Positions 42,224 through 51,627 of a stretch of 64,000 nt of DNA are shown one piece after another (position 1 is the first letter of the stretch; each line of letters starts with the position of its first letter). The position numbers and the translations under genes were made by a program. This stretch comes from Marinoscillum sp965229915 (GTDB taxonomy: Bacteria > Bacteroidota > Bacteroidia > Cytophagales > Cyclobacteriaceae): contig NZ_CBDDJZ010000001.1 of the NCBI RefSeq assembly GCF_965229915.1, forward strand, positions 124,001 to 188,000, read 5' to 3'. The notes beneath the pieces were generated by a model, which saw only the letters and a list, made by a program, of their open reading frames with translations, was not told the DNA's origin and made no database searches.

Positions 42224-42984
42224 TGTTTTTCGTAGCATCAAAAATTCTTTCCTTCTTGTATAACCCAATGGTGTGGATCATTGGGTTATTGCTTTTGGGG
42301 TTTCTCTCCAAAAAAAGCATTTGGCAAAAGTTGGGTAAAGGGATTGGAATGAGCCTGCTGGTTATTCTAACTAACCCGTTCCTATCTAATCTGGCGCTAA
42401 AACAACTAGAGTCACCTCCAAAACCAATAGACCAAATCCCCCTGGTTCAAACAGGAGTAGTCCTAGGTGGAATTGTCGCCTTTCGCGATGATACTGATCA
42501 AATACAACTGAATGGAAATGTAGAACGAGTTGAAGAAGCTATCGAACTCTACCATAGAAGCATTGTAAGCAGATTGATTTATTCTGGAGGTTCGGGTTCA
42601 GTAATGAATCCAGAAGAGAAAGAGAGTGTAGCTATGGCAGCTTTCATAACGACACGTGGTGTTAGTCCATCTGACTTGTTGCTTGAAAAGGATTCCCGAA
42701 ATACTTACGAAAATGCGATTAGAACAAGTGAAGTTTTAGATTCTCTTGGCATGAAGAATCAACCCATCCTACTTATTACCTCAGCATTTCATATGAAGCG
42801 GGCGTTGCTTTGCTTCGAAAAGCAAGGTATTCAGGCGATTCCATATCCAGTGGATTTCAAAAGTGATTCCTGGAACTGGTCCTTTTCATGGATCATCCCA
42901 AGTGCTACCGCGCTTACTACCTGGGAGCTGATCATTCGTGAAGTGCTTGGTCTACTGATGTATCGTATGACTGGCTTTATATAG
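42223..42984 (+). CDS. YdcF/ElyC-family (DUF218) membrane protein
   Basis: A 253-aa protein with two N-terminal membrane helices (about 12-30 and 38-54) followed by a DUF218 domain: GVVLGGIVAF, YSGGSGSVMNPEEKESVAMAAF, SRNTYENAIRT and LITSAFHMKRAL. ElyC-like members affect envelope (peptidoglycan or lipid-carrier) homeostasis. It is translated with the ABC fusion gene (TAATG junction), so the two may act in the same envelope process. Confidence 0.88.
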   Translation: MFFVASKILSFLYNPMVWIIGLLLLGFLSKKSIWQKLGKGIGMSLLVILTNPFLSNLALKQLESPPKPIDQIPLVQTGVVLGGIVAFRDDTDQIQLNGNVERVEEAIELYHRSIVSRLIYSGGSGSVMNPEEKESVAMAAFITTRGVSPSDLLLEKDSRNTYENAIRTSEVLDSLGMKNQPILLITSAFHMKRALLCFEKQGIQAIPYPVDFKSDSWNWSFSWIIPSATALTTWELIIREVLGLLMYRMTGFI

Positions 42985-42985
42985 A

Positions 42986-43015
42986 AAAAGCCCTGACAAC
43001 ATTGCCAGGGCTTTT
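42986..43015. terminator. Bidirectional terminator
   Basis: AAAAGCCCTG and CAGGGCTTTT form a 10-bp stem with T-runs on both strands. It separates the converging YdcF and basic-protein genes. Confidence 0.85.
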
Positions 43016-43037
43016 GATATCGTAAGTCAAAGGACTG

Positions 43038-43364
43038 TTACTCCTCAGATTTCTTCTTAGACTCTGCTTTTTTAGCAGGCGCTTTCTTTGCTGGAGCCTT
43101 TTTAGGCTTTTCTTCCGCAGGAGCTTCTGCTTTAGCTTCTTTCTTAGCTTCCACCTTTTCAGTTGCCTCTGCCTTAGCTTCAGCAGCTTCCTCCTTTTTA
43201 GGTGTAGCTTTCTTCGCAGGAGCTTTTTCGAAACTCTTCTTAATCTCCTCTACGTCCACATTTTTGATAGTAGGAACAGTGTTCAATCTTTTGATTGCAT
43301 TAACCCTGTTTTTAGCTCTTGACTTATTTCTTCTACCTTTTCTTTCTAATCTTGTAACAGCCAT
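43038..43364 (-). CDS. Basic Lys/Ala-rich protein, histone-H1-like tail
   Basis: A 108-aa protein. The first 45 residues (MAVTRLERKGRRNKSRAKNR..., ending VDVEEIKKSF) are a well-formed, highly basic head; the rest is a low-complexity tail of KKAPAKKA and EAKAEA units. Such tails bind nucleic acid in H1-like proteins. It has been reported in related genomes only as hypothetical, as far as I can recall. A nucleoid- or ribosome-associated role is possible but unproven. It lies divergent from hisS with 68 bp between them. Confidence 0.75.
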   Translation of the reverse strand: MAVTRLERKGRRNKSRAKNRVNAIKRLNTVPTIKNVDVEEIKKSFEKAPAKKATPKKEEAAEAKAEATEKVEAKKEAKAEAPAEEKPKKAPAKKAPAKKAESKKKSEE

Positions 43365-43432
43365 TTTCTGATCATTTCGTTTTAACGAGGTGCAAATTTA
43401 GAGTATTAGTTAGTTTTGTCCAAAATTATTCT

Positions 43433-44797
43433 ATGGCAACTTCAAAACCTTCATTACCGAAAGGAACCCGTGATTTCGGACCTGTTCAATCTGCGAAGAG
43501 ATCGTACATCATCCAGACGATCAAAAGAAACTTTGAAAAGTACGGTTTCAATCAGATCGAGACACCCGCCATGGAGCAGCTATCGGTATTGACTGGTAAG
43601 TATGGTGACGAAGGAGATCAGCTATTATTCAAAATCCTCAACTCAGGTGATTATCTTAAGAAAACAACTACCGAAGAGTACACCGCTGGTAGTGCCTCCC
43701 TCCTTCCTAAAATAGCTGAAAAGGGCCTACGGTATGATCTGACTGTTCCTTTTGCCCGTTTTGTGGTGATGAATCAGAATGATATTTCGTTTCCATTCAA
43801 GCGATTTCAGGTACAACCAGTATGGCGTGCCGACCGACCGCAGAAAGGCCGCTATCGTGAATTTTATCAATGTGATGCAGATATCATCGGCACAGACTCG
43901 TTGGTAAATGAGGCAGAACTCACCATGCTCATTCATGATGTTTATGCTGATTTGGGTTACGGTGGGTTTGTTCTCAAAATCAATCATCGGGAAATCCTTA
44001 TGGAGCTGGCAAGATATGCTGGCCTGGCAGGTAAAGAGATGCCATTCTGCGTGGTGATTGATAAGCTAGACAAAGTTGGTCAAGACAAAGTGGTGGATGA
44101 ACTACTCGAGCTTGGAGCTAACAATGATCATCTCAAACAGGTCGTGACGGCTTTTGAAGGTCAGCAGGATGCCACTAAACAACTAGCGGATATCATTGCT
44201 ATTATTGGGGAGAACAAGGGAACCATAGAGCTTCAAGAATATTTCGACTTTTTAAATCGATATGGGCAAAATGATTTAAAAATAGAATTGGACTTTAGCC
44301 TGGCGCGAGGGCTCTCCTACTATACTGGTATGATATTCGAAGTGAAGGCGACAGATGTTAAAATTGGCAGTATCACTGGCGGAGGAAGGTATGATAATCT
44401 AACTGGAGTGTTTGGAATGGAAGGAATGTCTGGCGTGGGTATTTCATTCGGTTTAGACCGGATCTATGACGTACTGGAAGAGCTTAACCTATTTCCATCA
44501 TCATTGACCCAGTCATCAGATCTTTTGATTTCTCATTTTGATGAAGCGTGTATGAAACACGGGCTCAAACTCTTACGTCACCTGAGAAATGAAGCCATTC
44601 GTGCTGAAATATTTCCTGACACTGCTAAGATGAAAAAGCAATTTAATTACGCAGATAAAAAGGAAATTCCTTATGTACTTGTCATCGGGTCAGAAGAAAT
44701 GGCTGAAGGCAAATATTCCCTCAAAAACATGAAAGACGGATCTCAAAATATGCTGAGTATTGATGAAATTACTCAACTCCTAAAGAGCAAAATTTAA
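43433..44797 (+). CDS. hisS: Histidyl-tRNA synthetase
   Basis: A 454-aa class II synthetase with motif 1 around PKGTRDFGP, motif 2 YREFYQCDADIIG, the HisA signature ARGLSYYTGMIFEV, motif 3 GGGRYDNLTG...GVGISFGLDRI and a C-terminal anticodon-binding domain. It charges tRNA-His with histidine. The length is typical. Confidence 0.97.
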   Translation: MATSKPSLPKGTRDFGPVQSAKRSYIIQTIKRNFEKYGFNQIETPAMEQLSVLTGKYGDEGDQLLFKILNSGDYLKKTTTEEYTAGSASLLPKIAEKGLRYDLTVPFARFVVMNQNDISFPFKRFQVQPVWRADRPQKGRYREFYQCDADIIGTDSLVNEAELTMLIHDVYADLGYGGFVLKINHREILMELARYAGLAGKEMPFCVVIDKLDKVGQDKVVDELLELGANNDHLKQVVTAFEGQQDATKQLADIIAIIGENKGTIELQEYFDFLNRYGQNDLKIELDFSLARGLSYYTGMIFEVKATDVKIGSITGGGRYDNLTGVFGMEGMSGVGISFGLDRIYDVLEELNLFPSSLTQSSDLLISHFDEACMKHGLKLLRHLRNEAIRAEIFPDTAKMKKQFNYADKKEIPYVLVIGSEEMAEGKYSLKNMKDGSQNMLSIDEITQLLKSKI

Positions 44798-44825
44798 ATG
44801 CCGTTTAGTCGTTAAATCATGTAGT

Positions 44826-46430
44826 TTGATTCGAAGCATTACCCTCATATTGACCATTGTCTCTGCTCTGACGGCACAGGCACAGCACCAAAGTCAACTT
44901 GGGAGATTTGCTATTGATTACGACCTTGGATGTGCTCCGCTTACCATCAATGTTACCGCATTGGGCTCTACTGCTGATCTGGAAGGTATCCAGTATGAAT
45001 ATGAAGAAGGTGTAGAATTCAAATCCGACACCTTTCATATCTTCAACAATCCAGGTGATTATCGCATTGTACAAATACAAGGTGATGACGTTACTCCGAA
45101 AACGGATACCTTATTCTTTACACTAAGAGCACCTGACGCACCGCAGTATGACCTATTTTATTGTAGCGCAACTGATTTCACCATCAGTTCTTCGGATACC
45201 AACTATGATTTTCTAAGATTCAAGTTCGATAACACGGATTCTGTAGATCTGCTAACCAACCAATCAATCACCTACTCTTTTCCATCTGGATCTGGCATGT
45301 TGTCTGTAAAGGGATTCTATGATGATGCATTTCCAAACTGTGGTGAAGAAACAAGTTCATTAAATCTCAATGAGGTAGATGCTACTCAACCAGACCAAAT
45401 GGATTTGATTAATGGCTGTCTCGGTCAGGATTACCTCAGAGTACTTGGAACTGGACTAAATGAAAACCATTTGTATCAATTGGCTTTTGCCATAGACGAT
45501 GCGTCATTTCAGGTGGTCCATACAGGGATAGTACCCAATGGTGAGTCCCTTTATCCTGTAACAACTAATTCTGGTGACAGTATATGTATCCAACTGCGTA
45601 CACTCAATGCATGCGATTCTACTACTCTTTTTGTAACGGAACAATGTACAGCGATTGAGTCTTTCACCTCTCTCAATGCGAGTTATGCGAGTTATAGTGG
45701 TCGTGATGTGGCGATTACATCTGGAAATGTCCCTGGACTACTCGAACTGTACCAGTCACTCGATGAAAACTACCTGTTTACCAGCACATTCAATGGTTCC
45801 ACCATCAAACCTCCAATCTCTAATTTCAGACCCACCAGATACAAAATAGTGGAAATTGACACCTGTGGCAATCGGTACGATTCAGCTTTCGTCTCACCTC
45901 CCTTTCTCACACTTACGGATAAAGATCTACAGACCAACCAACTCTCATTTTCATTACAAGCTCCAACCAATGATCTTGGCGCTCCTGAAGATTCCATTTT
46001 ACTTTACAATGAGGACAGCACGACCACACTTACCTTGCCCTACAGCAATAGCGTCAAAATTCCTTCTAACATTGGTGAGTTCATTAATATAAGAAGTCAA
46101 CACACTTACTCCAATGGCACCCATGTGTATTCTAATGAACTAGAGACAGAAGTGAATATACTGGTTTATGTTCCCGGAGCATTCACACCAAATGGAGATG
46201 GGCTCAACGATGAGCTGATCATTTTTGGCCTGCCTACAGCAAACTTTCAAATATTGATATTTGACCGATGGGGAAATGTCGTCCATCAAGCAAATCAAAA
46301 TCCCGTTTGGAATGGAAAAGACGGCAAGGACAAAGTGAACGAAGGAAATTATTTATACAAACTCAGCTTTGAGTTGGAATCAGGTGAACTTAAATCACAA
46401 GTTGGTACTTTTACACTTCTAAGAAACTAA
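44826..46430 (+). CDS. T9SS type-B (gliding-motility C-terminal) secreted protein
   Basis: A 534-aa protein. No ATG precedes the signal peptide in frame, so I use TTG 44826, which opens MIRSITLILTIVSALTAQAQ. PKD/Ig-like beta domains fill about 25-440. The C-terminal ~85 residues (VPGAFTPNGDGLNDELIIFG, FDRWGNVVHQANQNPVWNGKD, NYLYKL) are the type-B/CHU_C gliding-motility-associated T9SS sorting domain. It should be exported and surface-held; no enzyme motif is seen. It lies 28 nt after hisS and 12 nt before the YbaB gene. Confidence 0.85.
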   Translation: MIRSITLILTIVSALTAQAQHQSQLGRFAIDYDLGCAPLTINVTALGSTADLEGIQYEYEEGVEFKSDTFHIFNNPGDYRIVQIQGDDVTPKTDTLFFTLRAPDAPQYDLFYCSATDFTISSSDTNYDFLRFKFDNTDSVDLLTNQSITYSFPSGSGMLSVKGFYDDAFPNCGEETSSLNLNEVDATQPDQMDLINGCLGQDYLRVLGTGLNENHLYQLAFAIDDASFQVVHTGIVPNGESLYPVTTNSGDSICIQLRTLNACDSTTLFVTEQCTAIESFTSLNASYASYSGRDVAITSGNVPGLLELYQSLDENYLFTSTFNGSTIKPPISNFRPTRYKIVEIDTCGNRYDSAFVSPPFLTLTDKDLQTNQLSFSLQAPTNDLGAPEDSILLYNEDSTTTLTLPYSNSVKIPSNIGEFINIRSQHTYSNGTHVYSNELETEVNILVYVPGAFTPNGDGLNDELIIFGLPTANFQILIFDRWGNVVHQANQNPVWNGKDGKDKVNEGNYLYKLSFELESGELKSQVGTFTLLRN

Positions 46431-46441
46431 ACCTGCAGGAT

Positions 46442-46774
46442 ATGTTTGATATGATGAAAATGATGGGCAAACTGAAAGAAGTTCAGGAAAACGTAAAAAA
46501 AGCCCAGGAAGGTTTAAAAGACATCACCGCAACTGGCGAATCAGGTGCTGGTATGGTGACAGCTACAGTCAATGGCAACAAAGAAGTCATCGACCTGGAA
46601 ATAGATGAGTCTCTCATCACCAAAGAAGACTCTGACATGATGAAAGACCTGATCATAGCGGCCATCAACAAAGCAATAAGTGAAGCTGATGTGAAAAGTA
46701 AGGAGCACATGAAAAAAGCTACCGAAGGCATGATTCCGAACATCCCAGGCTTTGATCTCAATAACATGGTTTAA
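46442..46774 (+). CDS. YbaB/EbfC-family nucleoid-associated protein
   Basis: A 110-aa protein with the YbaB layout: a helical start (MFDMMKMMGKLKEVQENVKKAQE), a beta hairpin (GMVTATVNGNKEVIDLEID) and a helical end (KDLIIAAINKAISEAD). YbaB dimers bind DNA in the nucleoid. The stop overlaps the next start by one base. The usual partners dnaX/recR are not adjacent. Confidence 0.92.
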   Translation: MFDMMKMMGKLKEVQENVKKAQEGLKDITATGESGAGMVTATVNGNKEVIDLEIDESLITKEDSDMMKDLIIAAINKAISEADVKSKEHMKKATEGMIPNIPGFDLNNMV

Positions 46775-47766
46775 TGGCGACTGTTGCAGTTGTTATTCTG
46801 AATTACAACGGTAGTCACTTCCTGGAGAAGTTTCTCCCCACTCTTATCAACCATTCCTCAGAAGCAACCATCTATGTGGCTGACAATTGCTCTACGGATG
46901 ATTCTTTAGAAGTATTGCGCAGGTTTCCAACGGTAAAAACCATTGAACTGGCTGAAAATACCGGATATGCCGGCGGGTACAATGCTGCTCTGCGTCAAAT
47001 CGATGCTGACTATTTTGCTCTGGTCAACTCTGATATAGAAGTAACAAAAAGCTGGCTGCAACCACTGATTCAATTTATGGAGAGAAATCCAGAATATGCC
47101 GCTGTGCAGCCTAAAATCAAAGATTACCAAAATCGGGAATATTTTGAATATGCTGGTGCTTCAGGTGGCTATCTTGATTGGATGGGATATCCCTATTGTA
47201 GAGGACGTATATTCGATACGATAGAAAAAGACATTGGTCAATATGATACTCGATCTGATGTTTTTTGGACCACTGGCGCATGTTTTATGATCCGTAGGAG
47301 CGACTTCCTGCAATTAGATGGTTTCCCCTCGGATTTTTTTGCCCATATGGAAGAAATAGACCTCTGCTGGAGGTTACAAAGTGCCAAAAGAATGTTGGCT
47401 TGCATCCCTTCCTCTGTCGTCTATCATGTAGGCGGCGGCACCTTGAATAAGACTAGTCCACGGAAAACCTATCTTAACTTTCGGAATAACCTGCGTCTAC
47501 TGACCAGAAACCTCCCTAAAAAGCACCTGCTTTGGGTAATCCCGTTGAGAATCTGTCTGGATTGGTTTGCCGGGTTCGTTTTTTGGAAAAAACAATCTTT
47601 TGCCCATTTTCAAGCCATACTACAGGCGCATTGGCATGCACTAAAAAGTCTGACTGATGATTTAAAAAAAACCGAGCGAAGCAAACCATCAGGCGTAAAA
47701 AGCATCCTGATCCAATATTATTTCAGGAAGAAAAGGGAGTTCAGTAAACTTAGTAGTACCAGATAG
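46774..47766 (+). CDS. GT2-family glycosyltransferase
   Basis: A 330-aa GT-A glycosyltransferase: VAVVILNYNG, VADNCSTDDSLEVL, an SDIEV metal-binding DXD-like segment, and FFAHMEEIDLCWRL with the acidic HMEEIDLCWR block. It resembles rhamnosyl- and related surface-polysaccharide transferases. A short hydrophobic segment near 270-285 could attach it to the membrane. The donor and acceptor are not predictable. Its stop region overlaps the convergent PspC gene by 17 nt. Confidence 0.87.
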   Translation: MATVAVVILNYNGSHFLEKFLPTLINHSSEATIYVADNCSTDDSLEVLRRFPTVKTIELAENTGYAGGYNAALRQIDADYFALVNSDIEVTKSWLQPLIQFMERNPEYAAVQPKIKDYQNREYFEYAGASGGYLDWMGYPYCRGRIFDTIEKDIGQYDTRSDVFWTTGACFMIRRSDFLQLDGFPSDFFAHMEEIDLCWRLQSAKRMLACIPSSVVYHVGGGTLNKTSPRKTYLNFRNNLRLLTRNLPKKHLLWVIPLRICLDWFAGFVFWKKQSFAHFQAILQAHWHALKSLTDDLKKTERSKPSGVKSILIQYYFRKKREFSKLSSTR

Positions 47767-47959
47767 AATTATCTCTCCGGCGTAGCATTTTGCGAAAATT
47801 CATCACAAACGCAAGTGCCAGATAAATAATGATTGGCGACCCAAAAGTCAGGAAAGAGGTATAAATAAAAAATAATCGTATGCCCGATGTAGGTATTCTG
47901 AGCTTTTCGCCAAGACGGGTACAAACCCCAAAAGCATATTTCTCAAAAAACTTTTGCAT
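47750..47959 (-). CDS. Small PspC-domain membrane protein
   Basis: A 69-aa protein with the PspC fold: GVCTRLGEKLRIPTSGIRLFFIYTSFLTFG, one or two membrane helices, then a basic tail RKMLRRRD. PspC-family proteins act in phage-shock-type envelope stress responses, usually with partners; here it stands alone. It is convergent with the glycosyltransferase gene and overlaps its end by 17 nt. Confidence 0.85.
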   Translation of the reverse strand: MQKFFEKYAFGVCTRLGEKLRIPTSGIRLFFIYTSFLTFGSPIIIYLALAFVMNFRKMLRRRDNSIWYY

Positions 47960-48001
47960 AATAGACTGGTCATTAATGCCTCAAAGATAACAAAACTGCC
48001 T

Positions 48002-48009
48002 TAGATTTG
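48002..48009 (+). promoter_or_regulatory. -7 box for the OmpA/TPR lipoprotein gene
   Basis: TAGATTTG matches TAnnTTTG exactly, 100 nt before the chosen ATG. No TTTG lies at the preferred -33 distance. Confidence 0.38.
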
Positions 48010-48108
48010 TTGTAGATGCATTACGAAGTAAGTTATTATTTCCGTATTATTGCATCTTATTACAGGATTCGACCATTATTGTATTTGAAAATCAAAAAAA
48101 TGATCCAC

Positions 48109-49899
48109 ATGCGAAAAATTAACTTTGCTATGGCTTTGGTTGCCGGAGCAATCTTTTTTTCCGGCTGTACGCTGAGTAAAATGATAAAGCTGGCAGCTGA
48201 CCAAGACTTGCAGGTAACTCCTAACCCACTAGAGGTACACGGCGGTGATGTACCATTCGATGTTTCTGCTGTGCTTCCACCAAAAATGCTCCCAACTGGT
48301 AAAGTGTATACAATCAACACTATCTATCAATATGGAGATCAAGAAGTGCAGGTAGGTTCTATTGAATTCAAAGCTGAGGACTTCCCTAATAGTAGTTCTT
48401 CAACTTCAAGAAAAACTGAAAGCTTTTCATTCCCATATCAGGATGGCATGAACCCTGGTACACTATACGTAGAAGGTGTGGCAAGCGATCCAAAATCAGG
48501 AAAGTCTAAAACTTCTCCTAGAATGGCAGTTGCTCAAGGTCTTATCATGACTAGCGGATTCGTTAAACCAGTTGTATTCAGTTCTTATGCAGATCACGGT
48601 TACAACGATAAAGAAGAGTTGGTACCAACCAACGTAAACTTCTTCTTCGAGCAAGGTATTGCTAGACTGAACCCTTCTTTGAAGACAGACGGTACTTCTA
48701 ACAGAACGAAAAGTAATGATCTAGCAGCATTCATCGCTGAAAAGAACGTTACCAGAACTGTCACGATCACAGGTACTCACTCTCCTGAGGGTCCTGAAAG
48801 AATCAACAGTGACTTAGCTGAAAATAGAGCTAAGGCTATAGAGGATTTCTACAGAAAGCAAATGCGTAGATATGACTACAAAGGAATGGCTGACTCTATT
48901 AAGTTCATTCTTAAGCCAGTTATTGAAGATTGGAGTGGCTTGAAAAAAGCTCTTGCGGACTATGATGGCATTACTGGTCAGCAAAAAGCTTCTGTAAACG
49001 GAATCGTAAACGGTACAGGTTCTTTCGAAGAGAAAGAAGATGAACTGCAGAAACTCGATTTCTATGACAAACTGTTGAAAGAAGTTTATCCAGGTTTGAG
49101 AACAGCTAAAACTGAAATTCTTACAGTAAAAGCTAAGAAATCAAACGCGGAGATTGCTGTTCTTTCCAAGCAAGTGGTAAATGGTGAAGCGAAAATGGAC
49201 ACTCTTTCTTTCCAGGAAATGATGTTCTCAGCTACACTCACTCCATCATTGGATGAAAAAGCAGCTATCTACAAAGCAGCTACTAAATCTGGCAATTGGC
49301 AAGCACACAACAACCTTGCTGCTGTCTATTTAGATCAAGCTGCTAAGGCAGATGGTTCAGCTAAAACTAAGCTTGTTCAAGATGCGATCACTCAGCTAGA
49401 AATCGCAGCTAACAAAAGCCAATCAGCTGTAGTTTCAGCTAACATGGCTGCTGCATATGTTATGCAAGGTGAAAACGCTAAAGCAATGGATGCAATCTCC
49501 ACTGCTCAAGGTGCTTCTCCTTCTAACACGACTGCAAGCAACCTGTCAGGTATGAAAGGTGCTATTCAAGTAATGAATGCTGATTATGACGGTGCTAGAG
49601 CTTCATTTGCAAATTCTGCTAAGTCTGAGACAGTTACTTTTGATAAAGGTCTATCAGAACTACTTGCAGGTAACAATGATGCTGCAAAGAGTGCACTTGG
49701 TGAAGTAACCAACAGCGAAAAACTTGGAGCTGAAGCCAATTACCTAATTGCAGTTGCATCTGCTAGAAGCAACAACGCGTCTGACGTAGTAAGCAGTTTG
49801 AAAGCAGCTATCAAAAAAGATCCTTCATTGAAGGACAAAGCAATCAACGACTTGGAATTTGCTAATTACACTGATGCCGTTGCTCAAGCGGTTAAGTAA
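48109..49899 (+). CDS. OmpA-like lipoprotein with TPR region
   Basis: I use ATG 48109 (596 aa), the start of a clean lipoprotein signal MRKINFAMALVAGAIFFSGC; upstream in-frame ATGs give a non-signal extension. After an N-terminal beta domain, residues about 175-260 form an OmpA-like segment (VNFFFEQGIARLNPSL, TITGTHSPEGPERINSDLAENRAKAIEDF) for peptidoglycan contact. A helical spacer follows, then TPR-like repeats (NNLAAVYLDQAAK, ANMAAAYVMQGENAKAMDAI). It probably tethers the outer membrane to the wall. Its codon use looks optimised, suggesting high expression. Confidence 0.85.
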   Translation: MRKINFAMALVAGAIFFSGCTLSKMIKLAADQDLQVTPNPLEVHGGDVPFDVSAVLPPKMLPTGKVYTINTIYQYGDQEVQVGSIEFKAEDFPNSSSSTSRKTESFSFPYQDGMNPGTLYVEGVASDPKSGKSKTSPRMAVAQGLIMTSGFVKPVVFSSYADHGYNDKEELVPTNVNFFFEQGIARLNPSLKTDGTSNRTKSNDLAAFIAEKNVTRTVTITGTHSPEGPERINSDLAENRAKAIEDFYRKQMRRYDYKGMADSIKFILKPVIEDWSGLKKALADYDGITGQQKASVNGIVNGTGSFEEKEDELQKLDFYDKLLKEVYPGLRTAKTEILTVKAKKSNAEIAVLSKQVVNGEAKMDTLSFQEMMFSATLTPSLDEKAAIYKAATKSGNWQAHNNLAAVYLDQAAKADGSAKTKLVQDAITQLEIAANKSQSAVVSANMAAAYVMQGENAKAMDAISTAQGASPSNTTASNLSGMKGAIQVMNADYDGARASFANSAKSETVTFDKGLSELLAGNNDAAKSALGEVTNSEKLGAEANYLIAVASARSNNASDVVSSLKAAIKKDPSLKDKAINDLEFANYTDAVAQAVK

Positions 49900-49921
49900 T
49901 AGTAAATCAAAATAAATAAGG

Positions 49922-49951
49922 AAAAGCTCTCCATTTTGGAGAGCTTTTTTT
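49922..49951 (+). terminator. Intrinsic terminator
   Basis: AAAAGCTCTCC and GGAGAGCTTTT pair around ATTTT and run into T7. It ends the OmpA/TPR lipoprotein transcript. Confidence 0.9.
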
Positions 49952-50005
49952 ATTAATATCAGCCTAATCTTTTAATTTAGCGGGGCAGAAATCAAAGACT
50001 AAAAC

Positions 50006-50983
50006 ATGCGGGAAATACAATTTAGACAGGCACTGGGTGAAGCGATGAGCGAAGAGATGCGTCGTGATGAAAAAGTGTTCTTAATGGGTGAAGAGGTAGC
50101 AGAATACAACGGAGCTTATAAAGTCAGTCAAGGCATGCTAGATGAGTTTGGCCCTAAAAGAGTGATTGACACTCCAATTGCTGAATTAGGTTTTGCGGGA
50201 CTTGGCGTAGGTGCGGCCGTTAATGGATTAAGACCAATCGTTGAATTCATGACATTCAACTTTTCGTTGGTTGCTATAGACCAAGTGATTAATGGTGCAG
50301 CTAAGTTCAAATCAATGTCTGGCGGTCAGTTTAACGTGCCAATCGTTTTCAGAGGACCAACTGGTAATGCTGGTCAGTTGAGTTCACAACACTCACAAAA
50401 CTTTGAAAATTGGTATGCCAATACACCGGGCTTGAAAGTGGTGGTTCCATCTAACCCGTATGATGCAAAAGGTCTGCTTAAATCATCTATTAGAGATGAT
50501 GATCCGGTTATTTTCATGGAGTCAGAGCTCATGTATGGAGATAAAGGAGAAGTACCTGAGGAAGAGTATTTGATTCCTATTGGTCAATCTGTCACTGTAA
50601 AAGAAGGTTCGGACGTTACCTTGGTATCATTCGGAAAGATGATGAAGGTAGCTAATGAAGCTGCAGAGGAGATGGCCAAAGAAGGAGTACAAGCTGAAGT
50701 TATTGATTTACGTACAGTTCGTCCCATTGACTATGCAGCTATTATTGAGTCTGTCAAGAAAACAAATAGGTTGGTAATTGTAGAGGAGGCATGGCCACTG
50801 GCATCTATTTCTTCGGAGCTTAGTCACCACGTTCAGAAAAACGCATTTGATTATCTGGATGCCCCTATCCATCGAGTAAACAGTAAGGATTTACCGCTTC
50901 CTTATGCACCTACATTGATCGATGAAATTCTTCCTAATGTGAAGCGAACCATTGATGCAATAAATAGCGTTTGCTATAGATAG
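50006..50983 (+). CDS. pdhB: Pyruvate dehydrogenase E1 component, beta subunit
   Basis: A 325-aa transketolase-type E1-beta: REIQFRQALGEAMSEEM, VFLMGEEVAEYNGAYKVSQGM, IDTPIAELGFAGLGVGAA and LSSQHSQNFENWYANTPGLKVVVPS. The thiamine-diphosphate chemistry needs an alpha subunit, which is not adjacent; separate pdhA and pdhB are common in Bacteroidota. A terminator follows. Confidence 0.94.
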   Translation: MREIQFRQALGEAMSEEMRRDEKVFLMGEEVAEYNGAYKVSQGMLDEFGPKRVIDTPIAELGFAGLGVGAAVNGLRPIVEFMTFNFSLVAIDQVINGAAKFKSMSGGQFNVPIVFRGPTGNAGQLSSQHSQNFENWYANTPGLKVVVPSNPYDAKGLLKSSIRDDDPVIFMESELMYGDKGEVPEEEYLIPIGQSVTVKEGSDVTLVSFGKMMKVANEAAEEMAKEGVQAEVIDLRTVRPIDYAAIIESVKKTNRLVIVEEAWPLASISSELSHHVQKNAFDYLDAPIHRVNSKDLPLPYAPTLIDEILPNVKRTIDAINSVCYR

Positions 50984-51013
50984 ACGGCTTATTCAAGAAT
51001 TTTGATATATTCG

Positions 51014-51045
51014 ATAGAGGTACCTTAAAGTACCTCTATTTTTTT
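51014..51045 (+). terminator. Intrinsic terminator after pdhB
   Basis: ATAGAGGTAC and GTACCTCTAT form a 10-bp stem with CTTAAA loop followed by T6. It lies just before the Crp/Fnr gene. Confidence 0.9.
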
Positions 51046-51053
51046 GTCCACAT

Positions 51054-51602
51054 ATGAGCAAACTACCACTTTTCAATAATACCGAATTGTTTACTGAGCT
51101 AAAGCCTCATATGCGATACGATCGGTTTCGTAAAGGTCAGGTAATAGAACAAGCAGGATTCATTTCCAGACGTCTATATATCATAGAAACCGGATTAATT
51201 AGAGTCTTTTACAGAGCTGAAGGTAAAGAGGTCTGTTGTCATTTTGCCAAAGAGAGCGAAATCTTAACCGGTATTGACAGTTTTTTCACTGGCAGAGCTT
51301 CCATATATACCTCTCAGTGCATCGAAGAGACCACCTGTTACTCTTTGACCAAGGATCAATTACAATGGGCTTTCGATCATGTAGATGGAATGGATCGATT
51401 AGGAAGAGAGTTCATCACCTCCGCTTACATAGATCTGGTGGAACGCTATAACTCGCTAGTGACCATGACTGCTCAAGACCGCTATGTAGAGTTCATGAAA
51501 TCCGAACCTGAGATGCTCAATCGGATTCCTCTAGGCTATTTGTCTTCCTACCTTGGAATGAGTCAGGAGACTTTGAGTCGTATCAGAGCCCAGCGAGTTT
51601 GA
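51054..51602 (+). CDS. Crp/Fnr-family regulator
   Basis: A 182-aa protein with a cyclic-nucleotide-binding-type beta-roll (about 20-115; FRKGQVIEQAGFISRRLYIIETGLIRVFY) and a short C-terminal HTH (LGYLSSYLGMSQETLSRIRAQ). The recognition helix has E172-T-L-S175-R176, the E-x-x-S-R pattern by which FNR reads TTGAT half-sites. The N-terminal Cys cluster of true FNR is missing, so an oxygen-sensing Fe-S cluster is unlikely. An FNR-like site lies 12 nt after its stop codon, before the oxidoreductase gene, which it may control. Confidence 0.88.
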   Translation: MSKLPLFNNTELFTELKPHMRYDRFRKGQVIEQAGFISRRLYIIETGLIRVFYRAEGKEVCCHFAKESEILTGIDSFFTGRASIYTSQCIEETTCYSLTKDQLQWAFDHVDGMDRLGREFITSAYIDLVERYNSLVTMTAQDRYVEFMKSEPEMLNRIPLGYLSSYLGMSQETLSRIRAQRV

Positions 51603-51613
51603 ATACTTGTTTT

Positions 51614-51627
51614 TTGACTTAAATCAA
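51614..51627. promoter_or_regulatory. FNR/Crp-type operator candidate
   Basis: TTGAC-TTAA-ATCAA matches the FNR consensus TTGAT-N4-ATCAA at all but one half-site base. It lies between the Crp/Fnr gene and the flavodoxin-fold oxidoreductase gene, 54 nt before the latter's ATG. Confidence 0.45.
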
